In this document: in pieces, positions 52,465 through 62,056 of the stretch
Layout of the letters: each line of letters starts with the position of its first letter
Position numbering within the stretch: position 1 is the stretch's first letter
NCBI GenBank assembly: GCA_023251075.1
Contig: JAHEZM010000017.1
Span: 1-64,000 of the forward strand
DNA from: Flavobacteriales bacterium
GTDB lineage: Bacteria; Bacteroidota; Bacteroidia; Flavobacteriales_C; GCA-002722245
Length of the DNA stretch: 64,000 nt
Direction of reading: 5' to 3'
Program-made: the position numbers and the translations under genes
The notes under the pieces: model-generated
Database searches by the model: none
Seen by the model: only the letters and a program-made list of their open reading frames with translations
Told to the model about the DNA's origin: nothing

Positions 52465-54249
52465 TTATTTGATCACTTTTGTAGTGATGGTTTCTTGACT
52501 GGTAGTTGCCTGAATAAAATAGATTCCCTCAGAAAAATTAGCCATTTGAACGAAATTAACCTTGGCATCTGTTAGTAATAATTTACCTGAGGCATCGAAT
52601 ATTTTAACTGCATCCACAGTAGTAGAGAAGTTAAGTACCTCATTTTTCCCTAAGGGATTAGGGTAAATATTTAAAGAGCTTTTTGATTTGCTGTCTATGG
52701 CCAAGCCTGTTGTTGCATCTGCATTGGCAATCGTACCAGAAATATCGTAAACACCCATTGAGTTATAATCACTCCATCCGGTAGTAGGATCACCAGAACC
52801 AACACCATCAATAGTAAAATAGTAGTTACCTGAAGTAAGATTTTGATTGATCGTTACGCCATTGATGGTAGTGTTGTCATGAGTAGTACTAAGTGTTGAT
52901 CCAACTTGATTGTTATTACTGTCGTACAATTTTACCTCAACATCTAAGTTGGTTTTATAAGCAGCGGATGGAACAATTTTCAAGTTTGTTACTCCTCCGT
53001 CGGTAAAGAATTTAAAAACGTCTAAATCAGTTCTGTTGTTAATAATCCCTCTGTTTTTAGCAGAATCTACTATTCCATCACTTCCCGAAAGTGTGAAATC
53101 GATGGCGGTAGCGTTTGCATAATTATCACCATGTTCATCGGCTAAGAAATTTACATAATTAGACACTACATCTAAGTCATCTTGTACAAAAGGAACTTTG
53201 TTTCCTTGATTATCGGTGGTGTAAGAAAAGGCATTATTGTATTCTCCAATGCTAAATTGTGATAATGCTTTACCGTATGCTGCGCCCATAATAGGCCCCC
53301 AGTTTCCGTGTCCTGAGTAATAATCTAAAGTGTCGGCAGGACCGGTTTTTAGTTCACCATGATGCTCTAAGCCTAAGGTATGACCTGCTTCATGGGCACC
53401 TGCTTCACCTGCATTTTTAGCTTTACTTGCTCCGCCACCCATTTGATTAACGAATACCCATCCGGTTTTATAGGCTGCGTTGTTGTTGGTAAAAACGCCC
53501 ACATAAGCTACTCCTCCAGCATTTGGATACCAACTGTCGGTAACAGTAAATACCATTCTTATTTTTTTGTTGTTGGGAGCAGAGGCATATAAAGTTGAAT
53601 CGGTAGTTACGTTAACATTATAAGGGGAGTAGTCTTCTGCAATTTCACTCCATGCTTGAAAAACTTCTGTATCATTAAAACCTGAAGCTCCTGCGGCCAT
53701 TGCTACACCGCCGTTCCATCCCGAACCTGCCGGTAAATCATAACCATCGAAATCGAGGAACAAAATATTAGCAGAACCAGGCAAGCTTTCAAACAAAGGT
53801 ACACCACCACCTAAAGTGCTGGTACTATTTGTTTTTTGGTTTACTTCTTTAATGTTTGCGATACTGTTGTTGATATAATCAACACACATAATGGAATTTA
53901 TACTTACTCTGTTCAGTTCTACTTCATTATTGCCGTTAGTACTGTATTTATAAGCTATATCGTTTTCTTTAGATAAGATTACAAATCCATTAATTTGATT
54001 GTTCTCATTAGAGATAATGAATTGCGAACCTTCGTATCCTTGAATACTTCCAATTAAATCACTTTCGCTAGTGAAGTGAATAGAAGTATTGTAAGTTGAT
54101 CCATTTATAAATAATTGACTAGGGTTGTTTTTTAAATTGTTGCTCACTTGAGAAACAGTTCCTAAAACGTAGGTTCCATCAACATTTTTACCTGCGTAGG
54201 TGGTGAAAAATAAGGTTGATGATAGTGCCAGAGTAATGATTTGTTTCAT
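52465..54249 (-). CDS. Secreted metzincin-type zinc protease with T9SS C-terminal sorting domain
   Basis: 594 residues. The signal peptide is MKQIITLALSSTLFFTTYAG. The catalytic centre HEAGHTLGLEHHG near residue 285 is a HExxHxxGxxH metzincin site, with the Met-turn in GPIMGAAYG. A PPC-like pre-C-terminal domain (about 390-505) follows, and the last 80 residues are a type A sorting domain (LNIYPNPLGKNE...GIYFIQATTS...TTKVIK). The protein should be exported through T9SS and attached to the surface or released. Confidence 0.9.
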   Translation of the reverse strand: MKQIITLALSSTLFFTTYAGKNVDGTYVLGTVSQVSNNLKNNPSQLFINGSTYNTSIHFTSESDLIGSIQGYEGSQFIISNENNQINGFVILSKENDIAYKYSTNGNNEVELNRVSINSIMCVDYINNSIANIKEVNQKTNSTSTLGGGVPLFESLPGSANILFLDFDGYDLPAGSGWNGGVAMAAGASGFNDTEVFQAWSEIAEDYSPYNVNVTTDSTLYASAPNNKKIRMVFTVTDSWYPNAGGVAYVGVFTNNNAAYKTGWVFVNQMGGGASKAKNAGEAGAHEAGHTLGLEHHGELKTGPADTLDYYSGHGNWGPIMGAAYGKALSQFSIGEYNNAFSYTTDNQGNKVPFVQDDLDVVSNYVNFLADEHGDNYANATAIDFTLSGSDGIVDSAKNRGIINNRTDLDVFKFFTDGGVTNLKIVPSAAYKTNLDVEVKLYDSNNNQVGSTLSTTHDNTTINGVTINQNLTSGNYYFTIDGVGSGDPTTGWSDYNSMGVYDISGTIANADATTGLAIDSKSKSSLNIYPNPLGKNEVLNFSTTVDAVKIFDASGKLLLTDAKVNFVQMANFSEGIYFIQATTSQETITTKVIK

Positions 54250-54335
54250 GCGGAGTAGTATTTATTAGTATAAAGGAATTACCTTTTTTAACTCCTATTG
54301 ATAAAAAATGTTTCCTTTTTTATCAGTAAAAAAAA

Positions 54336-54728
54336 CTAGGGGATGTAAACCAGTGTAGTGGCGCCACTTTCGTAAGTAACATGACATTTTTTAAAGCTGA
54401 AAACATAAGGCGATTTAATGGTGTCGCCATTGATAACTCCATGAAAAGTGAAAGGGCTTTTTACATTTTCAGTAAGTTGATTGTTGTAGGTGTCGCTAAT
54501 TATAGGATAAAAGTGCGAACTATCGCCCGTAACTTTGGGTAAGCGAAGAGTATCATTCGTAGCGTCATTGATGGTATAGTAAGAGTTTAAAATTAATGGC
54601 TGATGATTGGCGTTGTATATTTTAACCAAATGATAGATGAAAATTTCACTGCATTTTGAGGGTTTCTCTGTGCACGAAAAGCTAAATGTGAAAAGGAATG
54701 CTATGATGAGTATTGGTCGCATTTTCAA
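54336..54728 (-). CDS. Uncharacterised lipoprotein
   Basis: 130 residues with a lipobox (FTFSFSC, Cys19) and a beta-rich mature region containing two Cys. No family recognised. Its start overlaps the end of ribD by four bases, so it is translated with it, but no functional link to riboflavin is evident. Confidence 0.65.
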   Translation of the reverse strand: MKMRPILIIAFLFTFSFSCTEKPSKCSEIFIYHLVKIYNANHQPLILNSYYTINDATNDTLRLPKVTGDSSHFYPIISDTYNNQLTENVKSPFTFHGVINGDTIKSPYVFSFKKCHVTYESGATTLVYIP

Positions 54729-55780
54729 TAATAAGAATTATTAGGGTTAACTAACAAATTTAATTGATCGCTTCCCAGCATTTTTTGCTCAATTAATTTG
54801 CCGTCAATAAGCGGAGCGTTAATTCCTGATTCGAATTCAGTGTTTCCTCTAATAACAAAAGCTTCATCCCATAAGCCGGCAGCAATAAATTCTTCTAAAG
54901 TTTTTTTTCCTCCTTCTACTATTAAAGAAGAGATTCCTTTTTGAACAAGGGTTTCGAATAGGGTTTTGAAAAAGGCTTTTTCTTCAAATTTAATCCATTC
55001 AATATTTTCTTTTGCATCGTTTTTCAGCAAATTAAAAATAAGAGTATTGGCTTGCTGATTAAAAATTTTACTTTCTTTTTTAAGAACCAAATTCTTATCG
55101 ATTACCATGCGCAAGGGATTTTTTCCTGCAACTTCCCGGGTGGTTAATTCCGGATTATCGATTTTTACGGTTTGTGTTCCTACCAGTATAGCCTGCTCAT
55201 TGGCCCGCATTTGATGTGTATAAATTTTGCTTTCCGCTCCGCTGATCCAGTTTTGTTCTTTACTTGTAATATCTTCTAAGTTTCTGCTGATAAATCCGTT
55301 TTTGGTTTCTGCCCATTTTAAAATGATATAAGGACGATTTCTTTCGTGAACAGTAAAAAATCTTTTATTGAGTAAACGACTCTCTTGTTCTAAAACATTG
55401 AATTCAACATCAATTCCTGCCTCTTTCAATTTTTCAATGCCTTTGCCATCCACTTTGTGAAAAGAATCAACACAACCAATGACTACTCTTTTAATTTTGT
55501 TTTTAATAAGAAGATCGCTGCATGGCGGAGTTTTCCCGTAATGATTACAGGGCTCCAAACTAACATAAACGGTACTTTCAGGAAGCAAAGACAAATCCTT
55601 TACCGATTGAATGGCATTTACTTCTGCGTGTGCTTCACCATATTTTGCATGAAAACCTTCTCCTATAATACTATTGTGGTGTACAATAACACAGCCCACC
55701 ATAGGATTGGGTGCCACATTACCAGCTCCTTTCAGTGCCAGATTGATACAGTGTTGAAGATATAATTTATCGTTCTGCAT
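54725..55780 (-). CDS. ribD: Bifunctional riboflavin deaminase/reductase
   Basis: Second and third steps of riboflavin synthesis. 351 residues. The N-terminal deaminase has PNPMVGCVIVH, the zinc motifs HAEVNAI and PCNHYGKTPPCSDLL. The C-terminal reductase includes ILKWAETKNGFI, GTQTVKIDNPELTTR and SLIVEGGKKTLEEF. I chose the ATG at 55780 (MQNDKLYLQHC), because the longer frame begins inside the divergent prmC gene. No other rib gene is in view. Confidence 0.93.
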   Translation of the reverse strand: MQNDKLYLQHCINLALKGAGNVAPNPMVGCVIVHHNSIIGEGFHAKYGEAHAEVNAIQSVKDLSLLPESTVYVSLEPCNHYGKTPPCSDLLIKNKIKRVVIGCVDSFHKVDGKGIEKLKEAGIDVEFNVLEQESRLLNKRFFTVHERNRPYIILKWAETKNGFISRNLEDITSKEQNWISGAESKIYTHQMRANEQAILVGTQTVKIDNPELTTREVAGKNPLRMVIDKNLVLKKESKIFNQQANTLIFNLLKNDAKENIEWIKFEEKAFFKTLFETLVQKGISSLIVEGGKKTLEEFIAAGLWDEAFVIRGNTEFESGINAPLIDGKLIEQKMLGSDQLNLLVNPNNSYY

Positions 55781-55811
55781 TGTTGTAAAGATAAACAGTT
55801 TATTAGCTTTG
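55780..55811 (+). promoter_or_regulatory. Promoter of prmC, possibly giving a leaderless message
   Basis: TTG (55780-55782), 21 bases, TAGCTTTG (55804-55811). The prmC ATG at 55817 is only five bases after the -7 element, so transcription may start at or next to the start codon. The -33 element overlaps the ribD start codon on the other strand. Confidence 0.6.
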
Positions 55812-55816
55812 TCGAT

Positions 55817-56671
55817 ATGAAAATTGCTCAAAATACCCTTTCCGCGGTTGAACACTATTTGCAAGAAAATCTTGCTTCATTTTATTCATCGCGCGAAATT
55901 GAAATTTTTAGTACTTTTCTGATAGAGGATTTATTGGGTGTTTCAAAGCAAGAGAGAAAGAGAGATATTCGTTTGTCGGAATCGCAATTGCTCACTATAA
56001 TATATGCCTGTAAAGATTTGAAACAATACATTCCTATTCAATACATCACCGGCAAAATATTTTTTCGCGATTTAGAAATCCATGTAAATAAAAGTGTTTT
56101 AATTCCTCGTCCGGAAACAGAAGAGTTGGTGAGTATCATTGAAAAAGAAAATTCTAATCCATCAACGATCATCGATTTTTGTACAGGAAGTGGTTGTATC
56201 GCCTTAGCTTTAAAAAAGTATTTTTCTTCTTCAAAAATATTGGCAAGTGATATTTCTTTGGATGCTTTACATGTGGCAAAAAACAATTCTAATCGATTGA
56301 ATTTGGCTGTTGATTTTTTTGAAGATGACGCATTAAATTCATCGGCGTTTAAAAATATTAAAGCATCTGTTATAGCTTCTAATCCCCCTTACGTTTTGGA
56401 AAGTGATAAAGCGGAAATGGCCCAAAATGTTTTAGATCATGAACCGCATCTAGCTTTGTTTGTTCCCAATGACAATGCACTTAAGTTCTATAAGTCCATC
56501 GCTAAAACAGCATTTTCACTTTTAGAAAAAGGCGGAAAATTGTATTTCGAGATACATGAAAATAAAGGAAAAGAAATAGAAAATTTACTTTTGAAAGAAG
56601 GGTTTTCAGACGTGAGAATTATCAAAGATTTTTACGAGAAAGATCGTTTTGCATCGGCTCTCAAGAATTAA
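55817..56671 (+). CDS. prmC: Peptide chain release factor N5-glutamine methyltransferase
   Basis: Methylates the Gln of the GGQ motif of release factors. 284 residues: N-terminal helical substrate-binding domain, SAM-binding motif I DFCTGSGCIALALKK, and the catalytic SNPPYV near residue 192. Divergent from ribD with 36 bases between start codons. Confidence 0.93.
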   Translation: MKIAQNTLSAVEHYLQENLASFYSSREIEIFSTFLIEDLLGVSKQERKRDIRLSESQLLTIIYACKDLKQYIPIQYITGKIFFRDLEIHVNKSVLIPRPETEELVSIIEKENSNPSTIIDFCTGSGCIALALKKYFSSSKILASDISLDALHVAKNNSNRLNLAVDFFEDDALNSSAFKNIKASVIASNPPYVLESDKAEMAQNVLDHEPHLALFVPNDNALKFYKSIAKTAFSLLEKGGKLYFEIHENKGKEIENLLLKEGFSDVRIIKDFYEKDRFASALKN

Positions 56672-56758
56672 GTGTTTATAACCGTGTTAAAAAAAACGTG
56701 CTAACGTTTTCCATTCGCTACATTTAATTGAGTTAATTAGAACTCATAAACCATTGGT

Positions 56759-58456
56759 ATGAAGAAATTATTGTTTACTGTATTGTTTTGTGCAGCATTA
56801 ACGGGCTTTTCACAAGATTCAACCCTTACTCTTAAAAAGAATGATTCGCTTCAGCATTTTGTGAATTATTACAGCAAAGGAAAACTCGAAGCCAAAGGTG
56901 ATTACAAAAATGGTTTAGAGACGGGTAAATGGACCTATTGGTATGCTAACGGAAATATCCGTCAGGAAGCAGAATATCTGGCGGGTAGATTTCATGGTAA
57001 TGTGACTGTTTATTACGATAATGGTAAAAAAGAAGACGAAGGTTCTTTTTATTTGGCTAAAAGAGTGGGGCCTTATACCAGCTATTACAAAAATGGTAAC
57101 ATAAAATTACAAGGTTCTTACAAAAATGATTTAAGATCAGGGAAATTTGTTTCTTATTATGAAAGCGGACAAAAAGAATGGGAAGGAAATTTTGTGGATG
57201 GAGAAAAAAATGATGCTTTTCATTTTTGGTATATCAACGGAAAAAAAATGAAAGAATCGCGTTTCTTTCAAGGTAAAGAACAAATTGATCAATTCTGGGA
57301 TGCTAAAGAAAAACAAACAGTGAAAGATGGTGAAGGAGTAGTGGAAGAGTTTTATGCCAATGGAAATAAAAAATCACTTATTCCAATTGGTGGCGGATTT
57401 CCTGATGGTATCGCAAAAAATTATTATGAAGATGGAATGTTGTGGACAGAAATTCAATACCGCATTGGTAGATTAAATGGTATTTATAAAACCTACTACA
57501 CCAATGGAAAACTAAAGGAAAGTACTAATTACAGCAACAATAAAGAACATGGCCGATGGGAGAATTTCACCTATGATGGAGATAGAGAAAGTGATGGGTT
57601 TTATAAAATGGGAGTGGAGGATAGCAACTGGACCTGGTACGCCAATGGTAAAAAAAGAATTGAAGGTTTCTTTATTGATGGTAAAAGAAATAAACAGTGG
57701 ACTTACTACTATCCGGGTGGCAAACAAATTGAGCATATTGGTTTCTTTAAAGATGATTTGAAAAATGGTAATTGGATTTTTTACTATTCTGAAGGAGCAG
57801 TGCTAAAAAAGGGAATGTTTATAGAGGATAAACGTGAGGGATTATGGACTACCTATTTCGAAAACGGAGCAAAGGAACATGAAGGAACTTTTAAAAATGA
57901 CAAAGAAAATGGCGAGTGGACCTCATGGTTTAAGAACGCACAAATTCATGAGAAAGGAAGTTTTAATATGGGAGATCTTGATGGAAGATGGGAAGCTTGG
58001 TATGAAGATGGAAAACCTGAATATATTGCAGTATATGCTAACAAGAAAAAGAATGGTGAATACAAAAAATGGTTTGCTAATGGCAATCCTCAAATAGATG
58101 GTTTTTATAAAGACGATAATGAATCTGGTCATTGGAAAAAATACCATGAGCGTGGTGGTATGATGGAAGAAGGCGATTATGAAGTTAAAACCAATACTAT
58201 CAACAAAAATAAAGTTGTAGAAAGTGCCAAAACCGGAAAATGGACTGTTTACTTTCCTCATGGAGTTCCGGCACAAACCATGTCTTATCAGTTTGGAAAA
58301 TTAAATGGTAAAATGACTACCTTTTATTCCGATGGTAAAATAGAAAGTGAATGCAAATATGTAAATGATTTAAAACACGGAACCTTTAAACTTTACGATA
58401 AAAAAGGTAAATTAATCAAACAAGAAAAGTTTGAGTTTAACAACAAGGTGAAGTAA
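56759..58456 (+). CDS. Secreted MORN-like repeat protein (YwqK-type repeats)
   Basis: 565 residues with signal peptide (MKKLLFTVLFCAALTGFSQ). Almost the whole mature protein is made of about 22-24-residue units of the form YYxNGxxKxEGxYxxGxxxGxW, more than twenty copies, which form an extended beta-hairpin array. Repeats of this kind occur in MORN proteins and in YwqK-family proteins. Role unknown; likely exported scaffold or protein-binding surface. Confidence 0.85.
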   Translation: MKKLLFTVLFCAALTGFSQDSTLTLKKNDSLQHFVNYYSKGKLEAKGDYKNGLETGKWTYWYANGNIRQEAEYLAGRFHGNVTVYYDNGKKEDEGSFYLAKRVGPYTSYYKNGNIKLQGSYKNDLRSGKFVSYYESGQKEWEGNFVDGEKNDAFHFWYINGKKMKESRFFQGKEQIDQFWDAKEKQTVKDGEGVVEEFYANGNKKSLIPIGGGFPDGIAKNYYEDGMLWTEIQYRIGRLNGIYKTYYTNGKLKESTNYSNNKEHGRWENFTYDGDRESDGFYKMGVEDSNWTWYANGKKRIEGFFIDGKRNKQWTYYYPGGKQIEHIGFFKDDLKNGNWIFYYSEGAVLKKGMFIEDKREGLWTTYFENGAKEHEGTFKNDKENGEWTSWFKNAQIHEKGSFNMGDLDGRWEAWYEDGKPEYIAVYANKKKNGEYKKWFANGNPQIDGFYKDDNESGHWKKYHERGGMMEEGDYEVKTNTINKNKVVESAKTGKWTVYFPHGVPAQTMSYQFGKLNGKMTTFYSDGKIESECKYVNDLKHGTFKLYDKKGKLIKQEKFEFNNKVK

Positions 58457-58491
58457 AATTTCAATTCGTATTAATTTTAAATTATATAGTT

Positions 58492-58593
58492 ATGTCAAAA
58501 GGTCAAGACAAAAAAAAGGAAACCAAAAAAGCTCCACTTAAAACTGCAAAAGAAAAGAAAGCAGAAAAAAGAGAGAAAAAATCAAAAAAATAA
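58492..58593 (+). CDS. Very small Lys-rich protein, 33 residues
   Basis: The sequence starts MSKGQDKKKETKKAPLKTAK and is almost half lysine with several Glu. Too short for domain assignment; similar tiny basic proteins are frequent in Bacteroidota and may bind RNA. It lies 35 bases after the MORN-like gene and right before a strong terminator, so it is a plausible last gene of that transcript. Confidence 0.55.
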   Translation: MSKGQDKKKETKKAPLKTAKEKKAEKREKKSKK

Positions 58594-58602
58594 TTTTTAT
58601 TT

Positions 58603-58635
58603 CTCCCGCTAACGAAAGTTAGCGGGAGTTTTTTT
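58603..58635. terminator. Strong terminator with GAAA tetraloop
   Basis: Perfect 11-bp stem CTCCCGCTAAC/GTTAGCGGGAG closed by GAAA and followed by eight T. It serves the plus-strand genes and possibly the convergent cdaA. Confidence 0.92.
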
Positions 58636-58642
58636 GAACAGC

Positions 58643-59422
58643 TTACCTGTAATGCTCTTCCATCAATTTCTCCATTTCTTCTTTGTTCAAATTTGGAAAA
58701 ATCACACCACCTTTAGCCAGCGAAACTTTTCCTGTTTCTTCTGAAACAGAAAGAGCTAAACAATCCGATGATTCAGTAACACCAATGGCTGCACGGTGAC
58801 GCATACCGTAATGAGCAGGTAAATCTTCTTGTTCTGTTACAGGTAAAACACAGCGGGCAGCTTTAATTTTATTCCCTTCAATGATTACTGCACCATCGTG
58901 TAAGGGACTGTTTTTAAAAAAAATATTTTCAATCAATCGTGCACTTAACGAAGCATCAATTCTATCTCCCGTACTTTCATAAAAGCTTAAATCGCTTTGA
59001 TTGGCCAGGATGATGAGTGCGCCTGTTTTACTTTGTGCAAGGTGATAGGCGGCTTGTAAAACCGGACGAATTTCTTTTTTGTCTCCCTCCACATTTTTCA
59101 TCAATCGGTTAAACAATAATGTTCTTCCTGAAAAACTTTTGGTGCCCAGAAATATTAGAAATTTTCTTATTTCCTGTTGAAATAAAATAACGATTACAAT
59201 GATACCTACATTAATAAACTGTCCGATAATTTTACTCAATTGCTTCATCTTTAGTAAATCTACCACCTGGTACAAAAAGTAAATGGCAAGGAGTCCAATA
59301 AAAATATTGATAGCAACGGTTCCCTTAACAATTTTATAGAGCTGATAAAACAGAATAGCCACCAACAGAATATCTAGGATATCTGTCCAGTTCAATGTTA
59401 GAAATAAGAGTGGTGTTATCAT
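58643..59422 (-). CDS. cdaA: Diadenylate cyclase CdaA
   Basis: Makes cyclic di-AMP from two ATP. 259 residues: three N-terminal transmembrane helices (about residues 10-85), then a DisA_N domain with the catalytic motifs PLHDGAVII (DGA) and GMRHRAAIG (RHR). The usual neighbours cdaR (ybbR) and glmM or folP are absent here, so it is a solitary gene in this window. Confidence 0.93.
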   Translation of the reverse strand: MITPLLFLTLNWTDILDILLVAILFYQLYKIVKGTVAINIFIGLLAIYFLYQVVDLLKMKQLSKIIGQFINVGIIVIVILFQQEIRKFLIFLGTKSFSGRTLLFNRLMKNVEGDKKEIRPVLQAAYHLAQSKTGALIILANQSDLSFYESTGDRIDASLSARLIENIFFKNSPLHDGAVIIEGNKIKAARCVLPVTEQEDLPAHYGMRHRAAIGVTESSDCLALSVSEETGKVSLAKGGVIFPNLNKEEMEKLMEEHYR

Positions 59423-59605
59423 GTTTATTTATTACCTCAAGTTTACAGTATTCTGTTGAGATAGACAAGTCGTTTGAGTCAATAAGGAATTCGTTTCAAT
59501 TCAATGTTTTTTCATTGGGATTGTATGCAGAGAATTTAATGGAGATCACAAACATGAAGATCCAAAGTGGGAGATTTTGGAAGTAGTATGATCTATCATT
59601 ACAAA

Positions 59606-60844
59606 TTACTCTTTATCCAGTGTAAGCACTTTATTGAGTTCTTCAGTGCGTATTTCAGTTAGCCAGTTTTTCCAGTTTTCAAGACTGATGGAGGGGTCTA
59701 TTTTGAAAAACAATGCAGCTGAAGCGTCACGATAGCTAATCCATAATCTTTGTGCCGATCGAACTCCTTCTTCAGTTACTTCATAGGTGTTTGGAGTGGA
59801 TATTGGAGATTTTTTTAATCGGACAATGACTTTTTGGTATGTTTCATTGAGTAAGCGATCAGCGGTATTTGATGCGTTTTTGAAATCGGTTAAAGTTCCA
59901 TTATTCACTTTTTCAACCAGAGTCAAAAAATTTTCTATTTGTTCTGTTTCAGAATCTATCACAAAACTAGCTCTTCCTGATCCTCCGTGAAATTCTTCGT
60001 TAAGAGCTTTCTTTTTAAAGAATTTACTGGCGCTATTGTAAGCTGGTTTTAACAATGTGCCTGCGTTGTTTTTGAGTTGTGATTGAAGTGTTTTTATTTT
60101 CTCATTTCTAAATTTACTTTCTTGTTCTGCTCTCCATGAAGAGCAAAAACCTGATGTATAGCCACTAGTTGCGTGGTCGCAAATGTTGAATTCGTAATAT
60201 TCATTTTTTTTGTAATGTTCATAAACAGTTAAAACAGCCGATTCTAATTCGGCTGGAGCAAAGGAATCACGTAATATTAACTGTAATGCTATTTTCAAAT
60301 TTGGTTTTCCAAACCTTCCGCCGCGTGATGCTTCTTCTGCTAATTTTTGTAGAGAAAAGGCATAAATTAATTCATCTTTTTTAATCTTGTATTTTTTTGC
60401 AAATTCATCAATGCTGAAAGGTTGGGTTTCAACATATATTTTTAAAATTTGAATTGTTGTAGAGGATTCTAAGGTCGAAAATTCAGGGTGTTTTTCTTTA
60501 GCTGCATTGTATAGTTGCAACGCAAATTCGGGGTTTGATGTTTTTGAAGAATAGAAAGTGTAAAGATGAATCAAATGAAATAATGTATTTTCATCCACGA
60601 ACATAGCTGCTTGGGAGATATGATAAGCAATAAGGCTATCTGATGGCGAATAGTTATTCGCCAAGAAGCAATGAGCTTCAGCATTATTTAAAGCGGCAGC
60701 TTTCTCAAAATATTTTTTTGCTACAGATGGGTTTTTTTCTAAGGTGTCGTTTGCCAATGTAAGATATTCTTCTCCTGTTTGGCAAAGTATGGTGAAGCCT
60801 TGAAGCATTAGGATTAAAGTAAAAATGAATTTCAAAATTTTCAT
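59606..60844 (-). CDS. Secreted protein with Sel1/TPR-like N-terminal part and LprI (DUF1311)-like C-terminal part
   Basis: 412 residues from the ATG at 60844; signal peptide ending TILCQ. The first 190 residues are helical repeats (SVAKKYFEKAAALNNAEAHCF) of the Sel1 or TPR kind. The C-terminal third includes RLLNETYQKVIVRLKKS and RLWISYRDASAALFF, the pattern of the DUF1311/LprI family of lysozyme-inhibitor-like proteins. A Cys pair (CDHATSGYTSGFC) lies in the middle. Function inferred only weakly. Confidence 0.65.
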   Translation of the reverse strand: MKILKFIFTLILMLQGFTILCQTGEEYLTLANDTLEKNPSVAKKYFEKAAALNNAEAHCFLANNYSPSDSLIAYHISQAAMFVDENTLFHLIHLYTFYSSKTSNPEFALQLYNAAKEKHPEFSTLESSTTIQILKIYVETQPFSIDEFAKKYKIKKDELIYAFSLQKLAEEASRGGRFGKPNLKIALQLILRDSFAPAELESAVLTVYEHYKKNEYYEFNICDHATSGYTSGFCSSWRAEQESKFRNEKIKTLQSQLKNNAGTLLKPAYNSASKFFKKKALNEEFHGGSGRASFVIDSETEQIENFLTLVEKVNNGTLTDFKNASNTADRLLNETYQKVIVRLKKSPISTPNTYEVTEEGVRSAQRLWISYRDASAALFFKIDPSISLENWKNWLTEIRTEELNKVLTLDKE

Positions 60845-61033
60845 GTTTGTAAAAATTAGATTGTGCGGATACAAGTGTACCGGTTATTGGGTAATAAAGC
60901 AATTTAATTTTAAATATGGAGGGTGATATGAGGTGTATTTATCATCACTTCATTATTTCTTGTATTAATTATTTTTCACGCGATTTTTGCTCTACATACT
61001 TTTGAAGCACTAAACATTATAAAATTCTTTTCA

Positions 61034-61942
61034 ATGAAAAAGTTAACTTTTACTCTTGTATCATTTGCTTTAATGATTACTAATTTAATGAATGGCCAGT
61101 GTGCTATCACCAATCATGATTTTGAATCATGGACAAAGGTTTCTGTAAAAAATCCCCAACAGGTTCCTTACATCGATTATAATTATCCTGGAAATATGGA
61201 TCATATATGGGGAGCGCCCTATGATGTTGCAGATATTCTTGTTTATAGTTTAATGGGAATGAATCCAAGTAACTTAGATAATTTATGGGTGTTTAAGTCA
61301 ACAGACGCACATGCAGGAGCTTATTCATTAGGGATTCAATACAATCCGGCTCATGCAGTAGAGCCTTTCGTTTTGGATATAGAACCCTGTAATAGTATTT
61401 CAGCGCGTTTAGAGGGGTATATAAAATTAACAGGGGGTGTTGATGATTCTGCTTTTGTTTCTGTTGCCTATACCAAAGGAAAAACCAGTGATGATAAAAA
61501 TATAATTACTGCAGGTGCACAAACTTATGGAACAACTAATGGCTGGAGAAAAATTTCTGTTGATATTTTACCCAATGGAAATGCGGTTGATTCCATGATG
61601 ATTACAATAGGGATGTTAAATAGCAAGGGCGCACAAACTGCAAAGTTGTTGGTAGATGATCTAGTTTTAACTTCTGCCAACAACACATCGTTGGGAGATG
61701 TTGCAGATGAAAAAGTGATGCTGTTTCCTAATCCATCAGAAAATGGTGTAGTGAATTTTGTACTTAAGCAAGATGCAAATTATATGGTTAATATTACTGA
61801 TAATATGGGGAAGCTAGTGTTGAGCAGCAGAATTAATCAATCTAATAGTGTTTTAGATGTAAGTTCTTTATCGCAAGGAGTTTATTTTGTTCAACTAAAC
61901 AATAATGAAAGTATTGAAACAATAAAGTTGGCAATTCAGTAG
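61034..61942 (+). CDS. T9SS-exported protein with a carbohydrate-binding-like beta domain
   Basis: 302 residues with a signal peptide (MKKLTFTLVSFALMITNLMNGQ), a beta-sandwich-like region beginning ITNHDFESWTKV and ending KLLVDDLVLTSANN (about 25-215; recalls PCMD/CBM-like glycan-binding domains), and a type A sorting domain (VMLFPNPSENGVVNFV...GVYFVQL). No enzyme motif. Likely a surface adhesin or glycan-binding protein. TACTTTTG at 60997-61004 is a -7 match. Confidence 0.75.
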   Translation: MKKLTFTLVSFALMITNLMNGQCAITNHDFESWTKVSVKNPQQVPYIDYNYPGNMDHIWGAPYDVADILVYSLMGMNPSNLDNLWVFKSTDAHAGAYSLGIQYNPAHAVEPFVLDIEPCNSISARLEGYIKLTGGVDDSAFVSVAYTKGKTSDDKNIITAGAQTYGTTNGWRKISVDILPNGNAVDSMMITIGMLNSKGAQTAKLLVDDLVLTSANNTSLGDVADEKVMLFPNPSENGVVNFVLKQDANYMVNITDNMGKLVLSSRINQSNSVLDVSSLSQGVYFVQLNNNESIETIKLAIQ

Positions 61943-61995
61943 GAGTTGCACAAGATGTTTTTATATCCACAGATAATAGCTGGAGTATATCGAAT

Positions 61996-62027
61996 AATAA
62001 ATCATTAACGCAGGTTAATGATTTATT
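61996..62027 (+). terminator. Terminator after the T9SS protein gene
   Basis: 14-bp stem AATAAATCATTAAC/GTTAATGATTTATT with a GCAG loop and a short T-rich tail. Confidence 0.75.
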
Positions 62028-62056
62028 TTGTTTCTTGTTGAGACTAAAAAAAAAGT

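Noticed and set aside
57834-58097. Alternative frames within the MORN-like gene
   Set aside because: They arise from the repetitive, A-rich coding sequence; the main frame has the signal peptide and continuous repeats.
59395-59586. Plus-strand frame upstream of cdaA
   Set aside because: It has no signal peptide or family resemblance and overlaps the cdaA start; probably chance.
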